Source: Wuchereria bancrofti
Taxonomy: Eukaryota; Nematoda; Chromadorea; Rhabditida; Onchocercidae
DNA: 64,000 nt
Reading direction: 5' to 3'
Assembly: GCA_005281725.1 (NCBI GenBank)
Contig: SSBO01000001.1
Span: forward strand, 376,956-440,955
Part shown: positions 40,501-52,530 of the stretch, piece by piece
How the letters are laid out: each line of letters starts with the position of its first letter
Position numbering within the stretch: the stretch's first letter is position 1
The notes under the pieces: generated by a model
The model's input: only the letters and a program-made list of their open reading frames with translations
Database searches by the model: none
What the model was told of the DNA's origin: nothing
Position numbers and translations under genes: made by a program

Positions 40501-41211
40501 AAAACGTCCGTTGCAATCACTGAAAATCTTTGAAAGTACAATAATTCAGTAGAGAAATATGCCTCTTTTTGCAGCACCAATGCAGAAGGAATGATTTTTG
40601 CTGCCATCTAAACATTGTTCATTTACACTCAAATAAATCTGAAACAATTGGAGCTATTTTAAATCATACTGGAAAGTATTAATATCTCTCAATTAAATTA
40701 TAAATGATAATTTTATTAACCTGACTTAAAAAATATTCAAAAAAAGCAAAAAATGGAGGATAATCAAGCGTCCATTGCGATGTGCTTTCATAGTACCATG
40801 AACAAATGGGAAGCGTATGTGTAATGGCCATCCAATTACGATGAACCTATATTTAAAAAAAAGCTTAAGTTTAATTTCCAATTTAATTTTTTTTTCAAGT
40901 TTTCTTCAATTACAATTTTCAATCTTTTCTCAATTTATTTTTTTGAAAAATAAATTTTATTGAAGAAAGATAACTATACAGAATAAGTTGATCAAATTTT
41001 TTTACTCCATTTTCGAATTACTTACCTCAAAATCGGTGCTATGATAACATGGTACCAGAAGAAACTTTATGGTAAAAACTGCTGCACAACAATACTGGAA
41101 CCACTGATTTCTGAATTTTTTCAAATAATCCAGTAATTCGGAATCTTCTAACTGATCTTTTGATACTGATAAATGGGTAGTCATCATATCGTACGATGAA
41201 CCATAAACCAT
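37573..41211 (-). CDS. ALG8: ALG8, ER alpha-1,3-glucosyltransferase (second glucose onto the dolichol-linked oligosaccharide)
   Basis: Ten exons close in phase to 547 residues (family about 525): 41026-41211, 40721-40846, 40497-40607, 40166-40375, 39594-39765, 39149-39360, 38761-38982, 38362-38457, 37973-38113 and 37573-37740. Diagnostic ALG6/ALG8 motifs are [101 protein letters not shown] and [21 protein letters not shown] and the STDFEVHRNW form distinguish ALG8 from ALG6. It is a multipass ER membrane GT57 enzyme using dolichyl-P-glucose. The tail ends in KKLKKK, a lysine-rich ER-retrieval-like signal. Intron 3 appears to use a GC donor (TAC|GCAAGT). A 28-bp copy of exon 3 lies in intron 4. 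Confidence 0.95.
39979..40006 (-). pseudogene. 28-bp copy of ALG8 exon 3 sequence inside ALG8 intron 4
   Basis: The 28 bases at 39979-40006 are identical, in the same orientation, to 40573-40600 within ALG8 exon 3 (encoding AKIIPSALV). They have no flanking homology and no splice signals, so this is a small templated duplication rather than an exon. Confidence 0.7.
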
Positions 41212-41640
41212 TTTAGGAGGAAATCTAAATAATTAACTTCATATCGTTATTTAAATTAAAATCATTGACTATTAAAACCAAAACTATTGCTGAATTAAGA
41301 AGTTTTTTCTTTTTTCTCTCAAAATGCAATAAAGAAATTCATGAATATTATCATAGTAATCACAAAAATCATTAAGAACTATCATAACTGTTACCGAAAA
41401 TAATTGTAATTGGTGTTGGAATAGTTATGATTTTCCTATAGCTTTCAAGATTACTAGCTGACCAATCGTGACATCAATACAATTACTTTGATTATTGTCT
41501 AAGTAATTGTGATATCAGTAACTGTGATATGATTACAAGATAAGCGGTCGAATGAAATATGGGCAAGATATGCCCAACAATAAGCAGAACAGATGGACCA
41601 GATTGAAAATAAAACGCCAACCAAGGTAAGACAAAAGTTC

Positions 41641-41937
41641 CCGATGAATGAACCGGGAGGAAGCGGGATTGGCTGGCGTATGAGGTCGTACACTAGACAC
41701 CACAACGATAACAAGTGATGATTTTGATTGTGAGGAATCCCGATGAATGAACCGGGAGGGAACGGGATTGGCTGGTGTATGAGGTCGTACACTAGACACC
41801 ACAACGATAACAAATGATGATTTTGATTGTGAGGAATCCCGATGAATGAACCGGGAGGGAACGGGATTGGCTGGTGTATGAGGTCATACATTAGGCATCA
41901 CAATGATAGCAAATGATGATTTGATTGTGAGAAATCT
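41641..41937. repeat. 99-bp minisatellite, three copies
   Basis: Units begin at 41641, 41740 and 41839 with CCGATGAATGAACCGGGAGG. Units 1 and 2 are nearly identical; unit 3 differs more in its second half. It is markedly more GC-rich than its surroundings. The 99-bp period is a multiple of three, so the minus strand stays open and would encode repeated DLIHQPIPFPPGSFIG, but no start, splice or homology evidence supports a gene. Confidence 0.88.
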
Positions 41938-43249
41938 TCATGAAAAAATAGTCCTTTTCCTTTCGGATAATTATAGAAATCATCCCAAAGAAGATTCTCA
42001 CCGCGAACTTAAGAATCTGAAGTAATACGGAAATAAAATATAGTAATATACTTAGACCGTATATCTTTACATCTTTTAAATTTTTGTTGCTTATCCAAGG
42101 ACCATAAACTTATAAAATTGCTTTGTTTATTGCAGTTTTATGTTTTTGTTATTTACAAAATTTATTACTCTTTTAGAGCCATATAAACTTAAGATATATG
42201 TTCTATTATTTGATAGCTTTATGCTATTTCTGATATAACTGCAGCATTGTAGGTATTATTTAATCAAAAAATTTTATAACTTATCAGTAGTTGGAGTTGT
42301 TTACCTCCGCTTTGAATTCTTTTCCTTTCACAAAATGCACTATTGGCGCGCATATTCCCATAATAGTTTCAGTTAACTAAAAAAAAAAATAGAAAAAAGT
42401 TTCAGTTAAACCAAAGAAATATTACCGCTGTTAGTCAACAATAATCAAAAGACCTTAATGAAGATGAACTGTCACAATGTATTGTAAATGACACCATTTA
42501 TGGTGCTGGAATGATACCATACCTTGTCATCCCACTACTTCTTTTCTCTTTCATCTTGGTGCCTTCACACTAGGATCTATCATTATCGTACATTGAACCC
42601 AAATTTATCTTGCTATCTTGATCGATGATAATTTCCACTGGCAAATTATGCTTTTGAGCTTATCACCGAATGTATAGCACCCAGTGCCATTATCTATTTT
42701 AATCTTATATCAGCTATTACTGCAACTTTTGCTTCTATTAGTGTTCATCCCGATTAGATGAGCGTTGTATCTTCTGGGTGACAAAAAACTGCAACCACAT
42801 GCCAGAAATAATTTAGGTCACATAGTTGTAATATCGATTTGCTTATTCTTTTCAGTGGAAAAAATTGTGTTTAAAGATGACTCACAAACTTTGTCTTCTA
42901 TTTCTGCTTGCACAATTGCTACCTTATCAATTGGATCCCAAAGAATAGGCCATTTATTTCAATATGCACATCCGTTATTATACAGATCAATAAACGACAT
43001 TTGAGAAAGCATCACGGTTTCTTTGCTGATTGTGTGGTATGCTACACTCCAGTTGTAACTAATACCAACTGATCTATAATTCTTCGAATTTCACTTTTCA
43101 GTAACTTCATGGCACATTTCTATAAAAATTTTCCCTCCTAACTTCTCTTATACAGGTTTGTTCTATGAACTTCTCAGTGGGAAGGCCATTATCATCAAAC
43201 TCAATTGGATAAAAGATAGTGTTACATCTTTATTAAGGTCTTCTGGTTA

Positions 43250-43715
43250 TGCAACATACGACAATGATACAATAAAATAGCAAAAATTACTGTGCCATTA
43301 TCAAAGAGGGTTCAGGAAGAAAACTGTTTACAAAAGCAATTTCTGGAAGCAAGAAAACAAAATGAAAGGCTTGCTATATCATCTGATTAGTTAACATTCT
43401 CCAAGAACGTCATGCATCGCTATGTCCGTTGCTTTACACAACAATACTTGTATAATTTGCCTATAGGCGGAAGAAGGAATCATTTCAAAATACCTATGGC
43501 GTATAAGTAGTGTCTCTCAAAGCGTATGTTGCACAATTTTATTGTAAATGTAAAAGAAATATGTGGACATACACGAACATACGACGGATGATACAATCAA
43601 ATAGCAAAAATCAAAGAGGCTCTTTTTCCTTCAGGAAGAAAAATTCCTTACAAAATCAATTTCTGGAAACAAAAAAGAAAGTGAAAAGCTTGCTATATTA
43701 TCTGGTTGCACCTTC
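43250..43715. repeat. Degenerate direct repeat pair
   Basis: CATACGACAATGATACAATA (about 43255) and CATACGACGGATGATACAAT (about 43578) start two related stretches. Both continue with AAATAGCAAAAAT, AGGAAGAAAA, CAATTTCTGGAA and GCTTGCTATATTATCTG-like phrases. The copies are about 325 bp apart and roughly 80 percent alike by eye. Origin unknown. Confidence 0.55.
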
Positions 43716-43966
43716 AGTTGTCCCCATATTTTTGGTATAAATAAGGTGTCTTTATTGTGGAAATATTTATGCATAACTCTATTTCTTTTCAAAGTTACAG
43801 CTATATCTACGTACAGCATGAGGAAAATTACAAGTAAAAAAACTCAAAATAGATAAAAAATGCAAAATGACAACAATGACTACATTTGTCGAAAAAATTT
43901 AAAAAGTTGTAAAAACAAACTCACAGTACTGTGGGACTAAAATTACTTCAACAGTTCATCATGACA

Positions 43967-46900
43967 TCATGACTTGCTACCGTACTTGACGCTCTGCAGC
44001 TCAAAAAATTTACTCGTCCCTTTCTTCGGGTTACTCATTGGTGATGTCCATAGGGCTGAAGATGTTCGCTTATTATAACGTGTGCGATTCCTTGCAAAAA
44101 TTTTGTTCAGCATAGGTGTTCGTACTGGTCCAAAATAAGCATCAGGATCAATGGAAGGTTGCACAACTTGTTTCTGTAACGCATTTTGCAATCGTTCTCC
44201 TGGAATTTTTCTCGTTATTTTCATTTCTTCCATTCTACAACTATTTTGAATTAACTAATGAATGCAGACATATAAGAAAACTTCTTTCATATGGCTCAGC
44301 ATTTCTTTCAATGTGTAGGTGGCAATACCACATTTCGGAAACAGAAATTAACACTGACCTTGCGCCCAAAGAGGAATCGGTTTTCGTGGATTCTCTTCAT
44401 CATCTGTTTCATCATTTGACGAAATGCTCTCTACATCATAGTTATTACCAATATCATCTAATGTTTCGTTCTTTGACACGTTTAAGCTAAAATGCAATAA
44501 GAATAACAACTCTTTAGAAGTTCACAAGATTTTGTGTATTGAAAATATGTGCTAAGGTGCTTTCAGAACTAAACATCTTTTAAGTATGTAGGAAGCTCAA
44601 CATCAAGCGAAAATAACCTTTTATCAAAAGTCTGATTATTTATACCGCTTGTCTCGGCAGTCAGAATGTCAACTTCCATGACCTGTGAAGCTTCATCCAC
44701 ATTTTCCTTTTCATTGATCTCCGAACTCTCAACCACAGATGAATGTACCACAATATCAGGACTAACATCACAGTTTCGTAAGGATCCCAACATTTCTTGT
44801 TCGGTTACTGCAGCAGTTTCGTTTGATTCACTATTCACATATATACTGTTTTGTGAATTTCCTTTATCTTCAGAATTCCTTTTTTCGTCACTTTCAGGAC
44901 ATTCAGTATGAATATGAACATCGACTGGTTCCTCACTCAGCACTTTTTCTGGCGTGTCGATCCTGATGGAATGTCTATCAGTGTCATCTGTTTCACTGCA
45001 TTCCACCGATTCCATTTTTTGTCTTTTATTCTGGATATCGATATCCTGTTTGACGCTATCGAGATGGTTCCGTTTTCCTTGCAACTGTAGGTTTTCCTGA
45101 AAAACAACAACTGGAAATTCCAGCAGAATTCCTCTTAAATTAAAACTATTTTGATAATATAAAACAAACCTGTGTATCGTTTGTCATCTCTCTTTGTGAT
45201 GCGTTCTTTAGTACAGAAACATCTTGTGAAGATTTCGCACGAACGAGTGGTTTTTGTATGCGATTGTAATAGGCTCTATAATACTTGTTTCTAATTTATT
45301 ATCACTATTCAATTTTTATGCGACATTTTTCTTAGTTTAGAAAAAAAAATTCCTCCACTTGCTCACGTAAGCTTCTCTCCTACATCACTCAAACTTTGAA
45401 GTATTGATCGGATTATTATTAATCATTATAACAGAACCTAGTACGACAGGGTGATTTCGAGATAGCTCTTTGCGGCATGCGTTGTTTTTGCCTCAATTCT
45501 TCGATTTGTTGTTCGCGCATTTTTATTATCCGAAGCTTCTCGAGCGTTTCCTCTTCTTTCTTTTTATTGTTCATTTTCACGCGTAACGCCCGTTCCTCAC
45601 GATCTCTGAATTTCAACTGGCATTTCAAAAGCGAGTTTGATTCAAAACTTCTTAGGATTTCACAAATTCATCTCCTTAGCGATGTCTTCTTTACCGAATG
45701 CTAAGCCCATTGGACGAAATATTACAGAATTTCTCAAACAAAGTCAATAGATAAATTTAGCTAAAATTTATAATCGACAATATGGTAACTCTATGTAATG
45801 AAATAATAATCGACCTCCTCGCACGTTCTGCCTTTTCTTTCATCAGTTCCTCTTTGTTTTTGATTACAGTATTTGTTCTTTTCTCCATTTTACGTATTAC
45901 TTCAGATCTATTGAATGTTGGCTGTAAAGGAAACTTATGCAATGGAAAACTTTGAATACATTATCTTTCAAAACACTCTAAGCGCAGTTGCTTCTTGGCT
46001 TAAAAGGCCTCGGCAGTGAGATGATTTTGAGTGGGTCATGATCACAGTCTTCATCTTTGCACCTCAGCTTGTTACCACGAACTAGATACATCTAAAATTG
46101 AAACCAGATTAATTTGAGATGCTATAAAAATGAAGCTGACTTGCTGAATAATCGCTTTTGGAGTAACTGTAATCTTTTTATCAGCCATTTTCGGAGTAAG
46201 AGCAGTTCTTTGAACAGTTGCTTTTGGAGTAACTGTAATTTTTCGAGCAGTGGCTTCCGAATTAACCAAAGTTTTCTGTGCGGTGATTTTCGGAGTCATT
46301 CCATTTCTAAGCGGTGTTCTGGAAAATACCCAATCTCTTTTCATTAAAAACTACACTCATTAAAACAAAATCATGATCCAAACAGAAAAACGAACTCCTT
46401 ACCGCTTTGGTGTGTTATTTGAAGAAGTTGTAACTGGAGGATACTTATTAACCTGAAAAACATATGTCTCATTAGGAAAAGCAGAACTTAATTGCATAAT
46501 TATATTTAACACAGGCATGTAACTGCAACCTTAATGGGTGTCTCTTGTTTTGCGATATATTGTCTAGGAGCGGGTACAGACGGTATTGGTATTTTACGGT
46601 ATTGGTTCATTTGGCCAGCTAACATTGTCTCCTGTTTTACAGCTCGCTTAAAAAGATGGAATTATGAAATATAGAAGAAATGAATAAGCTATAAAGTTCA
46701 GCAACGTTATTGAAAGTACGCACCGCAGTAGTGTTTCTTGAAGATTTCGGAGTTTGTGCAGCACAAATAGCAGTATTTCTGAAAACAGAAAAATAATAAG
46801 AACGTTCTTAGAATACTTCCAGAATTTATTACATACTATTTCGACCACATCGAAAGTAGCCTAAAGTAAAACCATTATATATCCAACCGAAGACACAAAC

Positions 46901-48225
46901 GACTCAAGTAGCGGTCATACGAATAACTGCTATGGATATCTTTCACAACGATTACGATACGGGCATTTCCTACAACAACAACAACTGAATAAGTTATCCC
47001 ATGGAAATCAAACTGTCGAACTTATTTATGTAATTCTTTGCAACATACCCATCGTTTGCAAAAATAGCTGCTCCTTTTCGTTTAACACTATCCAAAAGCT
47101 TTTTCCTACATTTTTGAAAAGTTTCTGCTTCCTGTGAAAAACAGTATCCTCGTTTAGGTGTTTTGGGTAAACGTGTGAGACCTGTCCTGAAACTTTGAGC
47201 TCAAGTAAACATCGTGTCGAGCAAAACTATGAGCCATTTATCTAACTCAATATGAAAACAAATGGAGAGAACAGAAAATTAGTTCTGGTGTAAAGCTACT
47301 GGTCCTTATGTATCAAAATTCTTCAATTTTACAAGTTTTTTTTCAGCTATAAATTGTATTGATTTGAGAATTTATACAACAAAAAAAGAACAGTGAATCA
47401 AAGAATGAGTAACGCTTTGACATATATATGAACTCTCTGAAAAAATTCCTGCTTAAAGGAATTTAGCAACTTATTTACTACAGCACAAAGTTGCTTTCTA
47501 CAGGATGATAAAACAATTCTGATATGTCTTAAAAATAAACGAACTAAAGTCTGATTTGACATGTATTCTATCAAATTCATAACTACTAATTTCGAAATCA
47601 AACTCACTCATTTCGTATAATTTTCTTCCCAATATCCTTTTGTTCCTCAAGCCAAAGGAAGAAATTATTGATTTTTGACAGGATGTTTTCATCAAATTTA
47701 CACACAATTAATTGGTCGATATGGCAAAAATTAACCCTAAAAACTTATGGATATTAGCCTTTATAGAAAAAGTTGAATGTCAACCTTTCGTTAGCCATTT
47801 TAATCGGTTTACATTTATCCCCAATAAAAATATTGTTTGAATGGAAAGTTTCAATAGAAAACATGAGAGAGAAAATGACTTTATAACCGCTGATTTAATC
47901 TCCCATAATTCTCAAAAGATCGTAAGAGCGATAAAAATGCATCATAAGACAGAACTAAAGGAAGTCTCCTTTAGTTCTGTCTTATATAATACTTTCGGCA
48001 TGTAATTTAATGGTGAATCATTGATAACTCAAATAACTATGAGTGATAGAGCCATTTAATGCAACAACTTCAAATTCAAAATGAAATATTGTAAAAAACG
48101 TAGTATTTAAAAAAGAGCTTCAAAAACCTTTAAATTTAAATCCGATTCATAAAAATTTTGTAAACTAATAAAAAAACTCACCGTGAATTTGAAAGTAATC
48201 CATTTATATCACCTTCAATAGTCAT
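43967..48225 (-). CDS. INCENP: INCENP (ICP-1), scaffold of the chromosomal passenger complex
   Basis: About thirteen exons encode roughly 678 residues: 48182-48225, 47049-47186, 46724-46778, 46530-46646, 46403-46452, 46141-46318, 45984-46091, 45815-45921, 45438-45650, 45170-45290, 44575-45096, 44355-about 44470 and 43967-44234. The C-terminal IN-box, with KPIPLWA, RTRYNKRTSSALWTSP and its TSS phosphosite, binds and activates Aurora B and identifies the gene. A charged coiled-coil/helical segment (REERALRVKMNNKKKEEETL, KMREQQIEELRQKQRM) lies at the centre. Upstream are repeated TPK sites (ARKITVTPKATVQ, KKITVTPKAIIQ), likely CDK targets. The protein anchors Aurora B, survivin and borealin at centromeres and the spindle midzone. 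The donor after exon 7 (TGC|GCTTAG) and the acceptor of exon 12 are uncertain. Confidence 0.9.
47944..47985. repeat. Perfect 19-bp inverted repeat (hairpin) in INCENP intron 1
   Basis: The arms at 47944-47962 and 47967-47985 (ATAAGACAGAACTAAAGGA and its complement) pair perfectly around a 4-base loop. It is too short for a typical MITE and has no obvious target-site duplication. Confidence 0.8.
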
Positions 48226-48841
48226 GGCTAATCGATGTTGATAATACGTCTTTTCCGTGAACCTAAACGTAAAAGGACAACAACATTACTGGAGAATTTA
48301 CAAACGTACACGTATGGACACATACGTACACTCACGTCACATACGTTCCATCAATTTTACATATAGAACCTACCATTCTATCAACTAAACTTTGCCAATA
48401 TGTTTAAATACAAACTTTGGCGCGAATGGATAAAAATTATTTATTCGCATTCTTTTACTATCTATGCATCTTTTTCATCTGATTCTCCAATTTTTAGTAC
48501 AACTCTCTTACGCGTTTCTGTCTCAACCTAAAACTTTTGGTTCTGAAACACTTCGCGATAATTGCAAAAATCAACGGTGGAATTGTGTGTGCGTGAGGTG
48601 CCGAGGTGGGTATGACGTATTACACAGCTTACGTTTCCAGCGTTTCACATATGAGTTGCGTGAGACAAGCGTGACTGATCATCTGTGTACTAATAACAAT
48701 AAGCATGAGTAGATGAAGACGTTAAATTATTATTTTATTAAATAGTGAATAATTATTTTGTTCCATTTTCTGTTCTTTTAATGTTAGTTCATGTTAGTTA
48801 TATTATTCCATAGAAATGCAGTGAGAGTAATTTAAACTTTA

Positions 48842-49075
48842 ATGTAGCGGAATGCAACTTAAAATTCGAGGAAAAAATGCAGCGGAATGTAATGTGAAAT
48901 CAGAGGAATTAATGCAGCGGAATGCAGTGTGAAATTTGAAAAATTAATGCAGCAGAATGCAATGTGGAATCAGAGAAATTAATGCAGCGGAATGCAGTGT
49001 AAAATTAAGGAATAAAGCAGCGGAATGCAATGTGAAATTGAATAAATGCAGCGGAACGCAATGTGAAATCAGGTG
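48842..49075. repeat. 35-bp minisatellite, about seven copies
   Basis: The core GCAGCGGAATGCAATGTGAA recurs with starts at about 48846, 48881, 48916, 48951, 48986, 49018 and 49048. The period is 35 bp for the first units and 30-32 bp for the last two. It lies between the INCENP promoter and its decayed copy. Confidence 0.85.
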
Positions 49076-49374
49076 CATGTAAAAATCATGTTTGAATGGA
49101 TATGAAAATATATTTTAAGCATCTTTTTTATGTTATAGTAATATTGACAGTTTGATGAATTTAATATATCTTTGAATATTTCATTATTTTTCATATTTAT
49201 TGTTATCATATTATATTATCACTCATATTATCATTTTACAAAAGCAGAAACAATGTAGGAAGAATGTTAATTCGTTTGGCAGAATGTTAATTCTAATCAA
49301 TTTTTTTCCCTTTTCATTGCATTTAACGTTAAATTTGCATGTTATATGATCTGCTTTCTTAACTTATCCAAAGA

Positions 49375-49535
49375 ACTCACCGTGAATTTGAAAGTAATCC
49401 GTCTACGTCAATAGTCACGCCTAATCGATGTTCATAATGCCTTTCATTCGTGAACCGAAACGTAAGGGTACAACAACATTACTGGAGAACTCCAAACGCA
49501 TACGTGTGGACGTGTACATTCACGTGACATACGCC
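49375..49535 (-). pseudogene. Decayed duplicate of INCENP exon 1 and its upstream region
   Basis: This segment aligns with 48176-48346, which covers the INCENP exon 1 donor, coding part and 5' flank, in the same orientation. Shared blocks include CACCGTGAATTTGAAAGTAA, CTAATCGATGTT and ACAACAACATTACTGGAGAA. The splice donor is kept, the start codon is changed from ATG to GTG, and two codons are missing without shifting frame. No other INCENP exon is duplicated, so it cannot make the protein; it could only act as promoter or alternative leader. Confidence 0.8.
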
Positions 49536-51158
49536 TTACCATTTTTATGCTTTATTACTATAGCTGCTGATAAATTTATCGATATGTCAATACAAATTTG
49601 TTTGTAATCATTAAATGATTGAGTGTCTTGTATTGAGATATTTTATAATACATAAGTATTATTATCAACATTAAAAAATGGTAATAACAAACATTTAAAA
49701 ATAAAAACTTACGATTAGATGGGAAGGTTACATTTATCATATCTCGAAAAGAATAAAGACGCTTAGAGATGATATAAAATCAATGATAAAATCAATGATC
49801 AATGCTAGATTAGGAAAGAAATTAGGAAATTAGATAATTGAATAATAATTGCTGATGAAATAGTACTGCTCAAAAGAATTGAATTTAGTGAGAGAGCCAT
49901 TAACAGTGGAAACTTGGAAGATTTTAATAAATAGTTTATATTTTTTTATCATTTCATATATTTTGATATTAGCAATTGATATAGGTAGTAATCAATCATT
50001 TTTATTTTTTTTATTTCCATTTAACAATGAAAAATTGAAAAAATTTTTCATAAATTGTTTGTTTCTACGATACATTTATTCATTTATGCTTCTTTTCAAG
50101 CTAAATTCATATCAAAAAAATTAATAAATGTGTTGTACAAATGAATAAATGAAAGTAAAATGAAAGGAAATAAGTGAAAGAATAAAAAGATTGAATGTAA
50201 TTTTCTTTTATAAAGCATGGTTAAACTTGTGCTTGATTAATCAATCTATGGTATTTGTATCAACAAAAATGAATGTAAAATAAAACAAGTTTAAAAAAAA
50301 TAGCTAATTTTATTTTGGTCAAATGAATAATTGAATTTTTATTAAACTGTTAAGCTTGTAGCACTTATCAATCATGAAATTTTGGAAATTTTAATGATTA
50401 ATATTGTTTATTTGACACATTCGTGCTATTTCTATGATTGCATGAAATTTTCCAAAAAAAAAAGAAGTGTCAAACTAAAATTTTTTGCATTGAAAAAATT
50501 GAGTGGTATAAATAACCTTGGATTTTTGCTTATTTCAAATAAAAATTTGTGTTTTTTTTTGTGTTACATTTATCTGACACGTTTAATATTACAAACATTT
50601 TAAAATAAATTTATTTTAACGAATTATTTCAATATTTCTGTGTAACAGAACTAATCAATAATTTATAAATATTAGCATATGAAAATTACACATTTGTCTG
50701 TTATAGAATTTGATAAATTCATTCTTAAAGTATTGGATAATTTAATATATAAATATAAATTTTGTTCTACTATCTTTAAAAGTTCTATAAAAAGCTAACA
50801 AACTTTATCATTTATTACATTTTAATTTACAAGTCATTTATTTAAAAGCTTATCTAATGAAAAGTGGTAAATTATTGATGATTATCATTAATATAGTGCA
50901 TAATATAAAAATTAAAGATATAAAATCAATTTTGAAATGCATAATACATTTGTAAAAATGATTTGAAATAAACGTATGTTGTATATACGTTCGATTATAC
51001 AATTTAATAAATGAAATGAAAAATGAGAAATTAATATATTGCAATATTTTATGATGTTAATTATTACAAAGAAAAAAAATAGAACAAATTTATACAGTAA
51101 TATTAGGTTTTAATATACTTGTTAAAATAGTTTCAAGAGTTAAATTTTAATAATCATT

Positions 51159-51220
51159 CAGGTACACCACTTCAGGTGCAAGCGTTCAGGTACACACATC
51201 CAGGTCATTCAGGTAATTCA
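51159..51220. repeat. Cluster of five CAGGT motifs
   Basis: TTCAGGTACACCACTTCAGG and neighbouring sequence place five CAGGT pentamers within about 60 bp. It is a small, imperfect repeat with no further interpretation. Confidence 0.4.
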
Positions 51221-52397
51221 CCACTTTTTTACAATAACAATATTTCCAATAATACAACTGTATCAATTCAAATGGAATTTTTAATAGCACATTATCTTAT
51301 CAGTGACACTTATCACTTATCTAACTATAACTATGAGTAATACTATTTGAAAGTATAATTTAATGTAAAACATAAATTTGTATATTTAAATCAAATGATA
51401 AGATTTGGTCCAATGATGTACAATCATTACACAAATAATTCGATTTATGCAACATATTATCATATCCTCTCGTACAGTACATAGCAATCGTTGCTAAACA
51501 ATTTCTAAATATTTTAAATATAAATATTTTAATTAAAAAAGAAAAAAAAATGAAAAAATAATGGAGTATCAATATTTATTCATTTCTTCCTCAGAAATAC
51601 ATTTTTCCAACAATTATTCAATATTCATTTCGAAGTAATCAAGAATATAAATGTAATAATTATTCGTCTTATGTTAGTTGCAAAAAGAGTTTTTTTTTAT
51701 TGAAATATATTATAATGATATTTCATCCAACATTTTTAGTGATAGAATATATAAATTAGTATTGATATTATTATTATTATTATTATTATTCATATATTAC
51801 CCATATATTTTGGTAATTTCTCCACAAAACTGACCAATTTTACCCATTTTTCTTTTTCCAATGCATAAATATCATGTTTTTATTAAATTGTGTAGTTTTA
51901 ATTCATTGTGATAGCATCGTTTATGCTAATATCAAACATAAAAATTAATCAATCACTTGTTAGAATGAAAAATTGCAAATAATATTATAATTAAGCATTA
52001 GGGATGATTTTTCATTATTAAATAAACTTTTCGCTAATGAAAAAAAAAAGAGAGAAACTTGAGTTATTTCTAAGAGATTAATTTTCTATTTGAAAAATGC
52101 ACTGTGATCTTTCAGTGATTAGCTTAATTTGTTATTTTCTTTTTCGCTTAATGATAACTTTAATAGCCAAAATAATAGCATTCATATTTACAACTACTAA
52201 TGCTTCAGTTAAATAATAAAAAGATTTATTATTAGCAAAGTCAAATAAGCAATTTTGATTGAGTTAATGTTAATTATTATAAGTCATTGGTAAGATTAAT
52301 AACAATTTATCGCATTTTACCATGTATAATTTCATTTCTCTCTACAATTTTCAGTTAATAAAATTCTTCTCATTAATAATTATCACACGAATTATTG

Positions 52398-52530
52398 ATA
52401 AAATTTGATTACAATATAAATTAATAAAATATTTTTTGAATTATTTTAATAAAATTTGATTGTAATATGAATTAATAAAATATTTTTTAAATTATTTTGA
52501 TAAAATTTGATTGTGATATTAATTTAATAT
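52398..52530. repeat. 51-bp AT-rich tandem repeat
   Basis: ATAAAATTTGATTGTAATAT-like units start at 52398, 52449 and 52500; the third is partial. The copies differ at only a few positions. Confidence 0.75.

Larger units (their letters stand above)
41212..43966. other. Spacer between ALG8 5' end and INCENP 3' end
   Basis: It holds the ALG8 upstream region, a 99-bp minisatellite (41641-41937) and, from 42000 on, less AT-rich sequence with a degenerate pair of direct repeats near 43250 and 43575. The latter part resembles an old mobile-element remnant in base composition, but no protein domain could be recognised. Confidence 0.45.

Noticed and set aside
41499..41891. 130-codon open frame with 33-residue repeats
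   Set aside because: It comes from the 99-bp minisatellite; no start context, homology or splice support. Kept only as a finding.
42000..43960. Possible BEL/Pao-like retroelement remnant
   Set aside because: I tried several frames on both strands and could not find a convincing polymerase or integrase motif.
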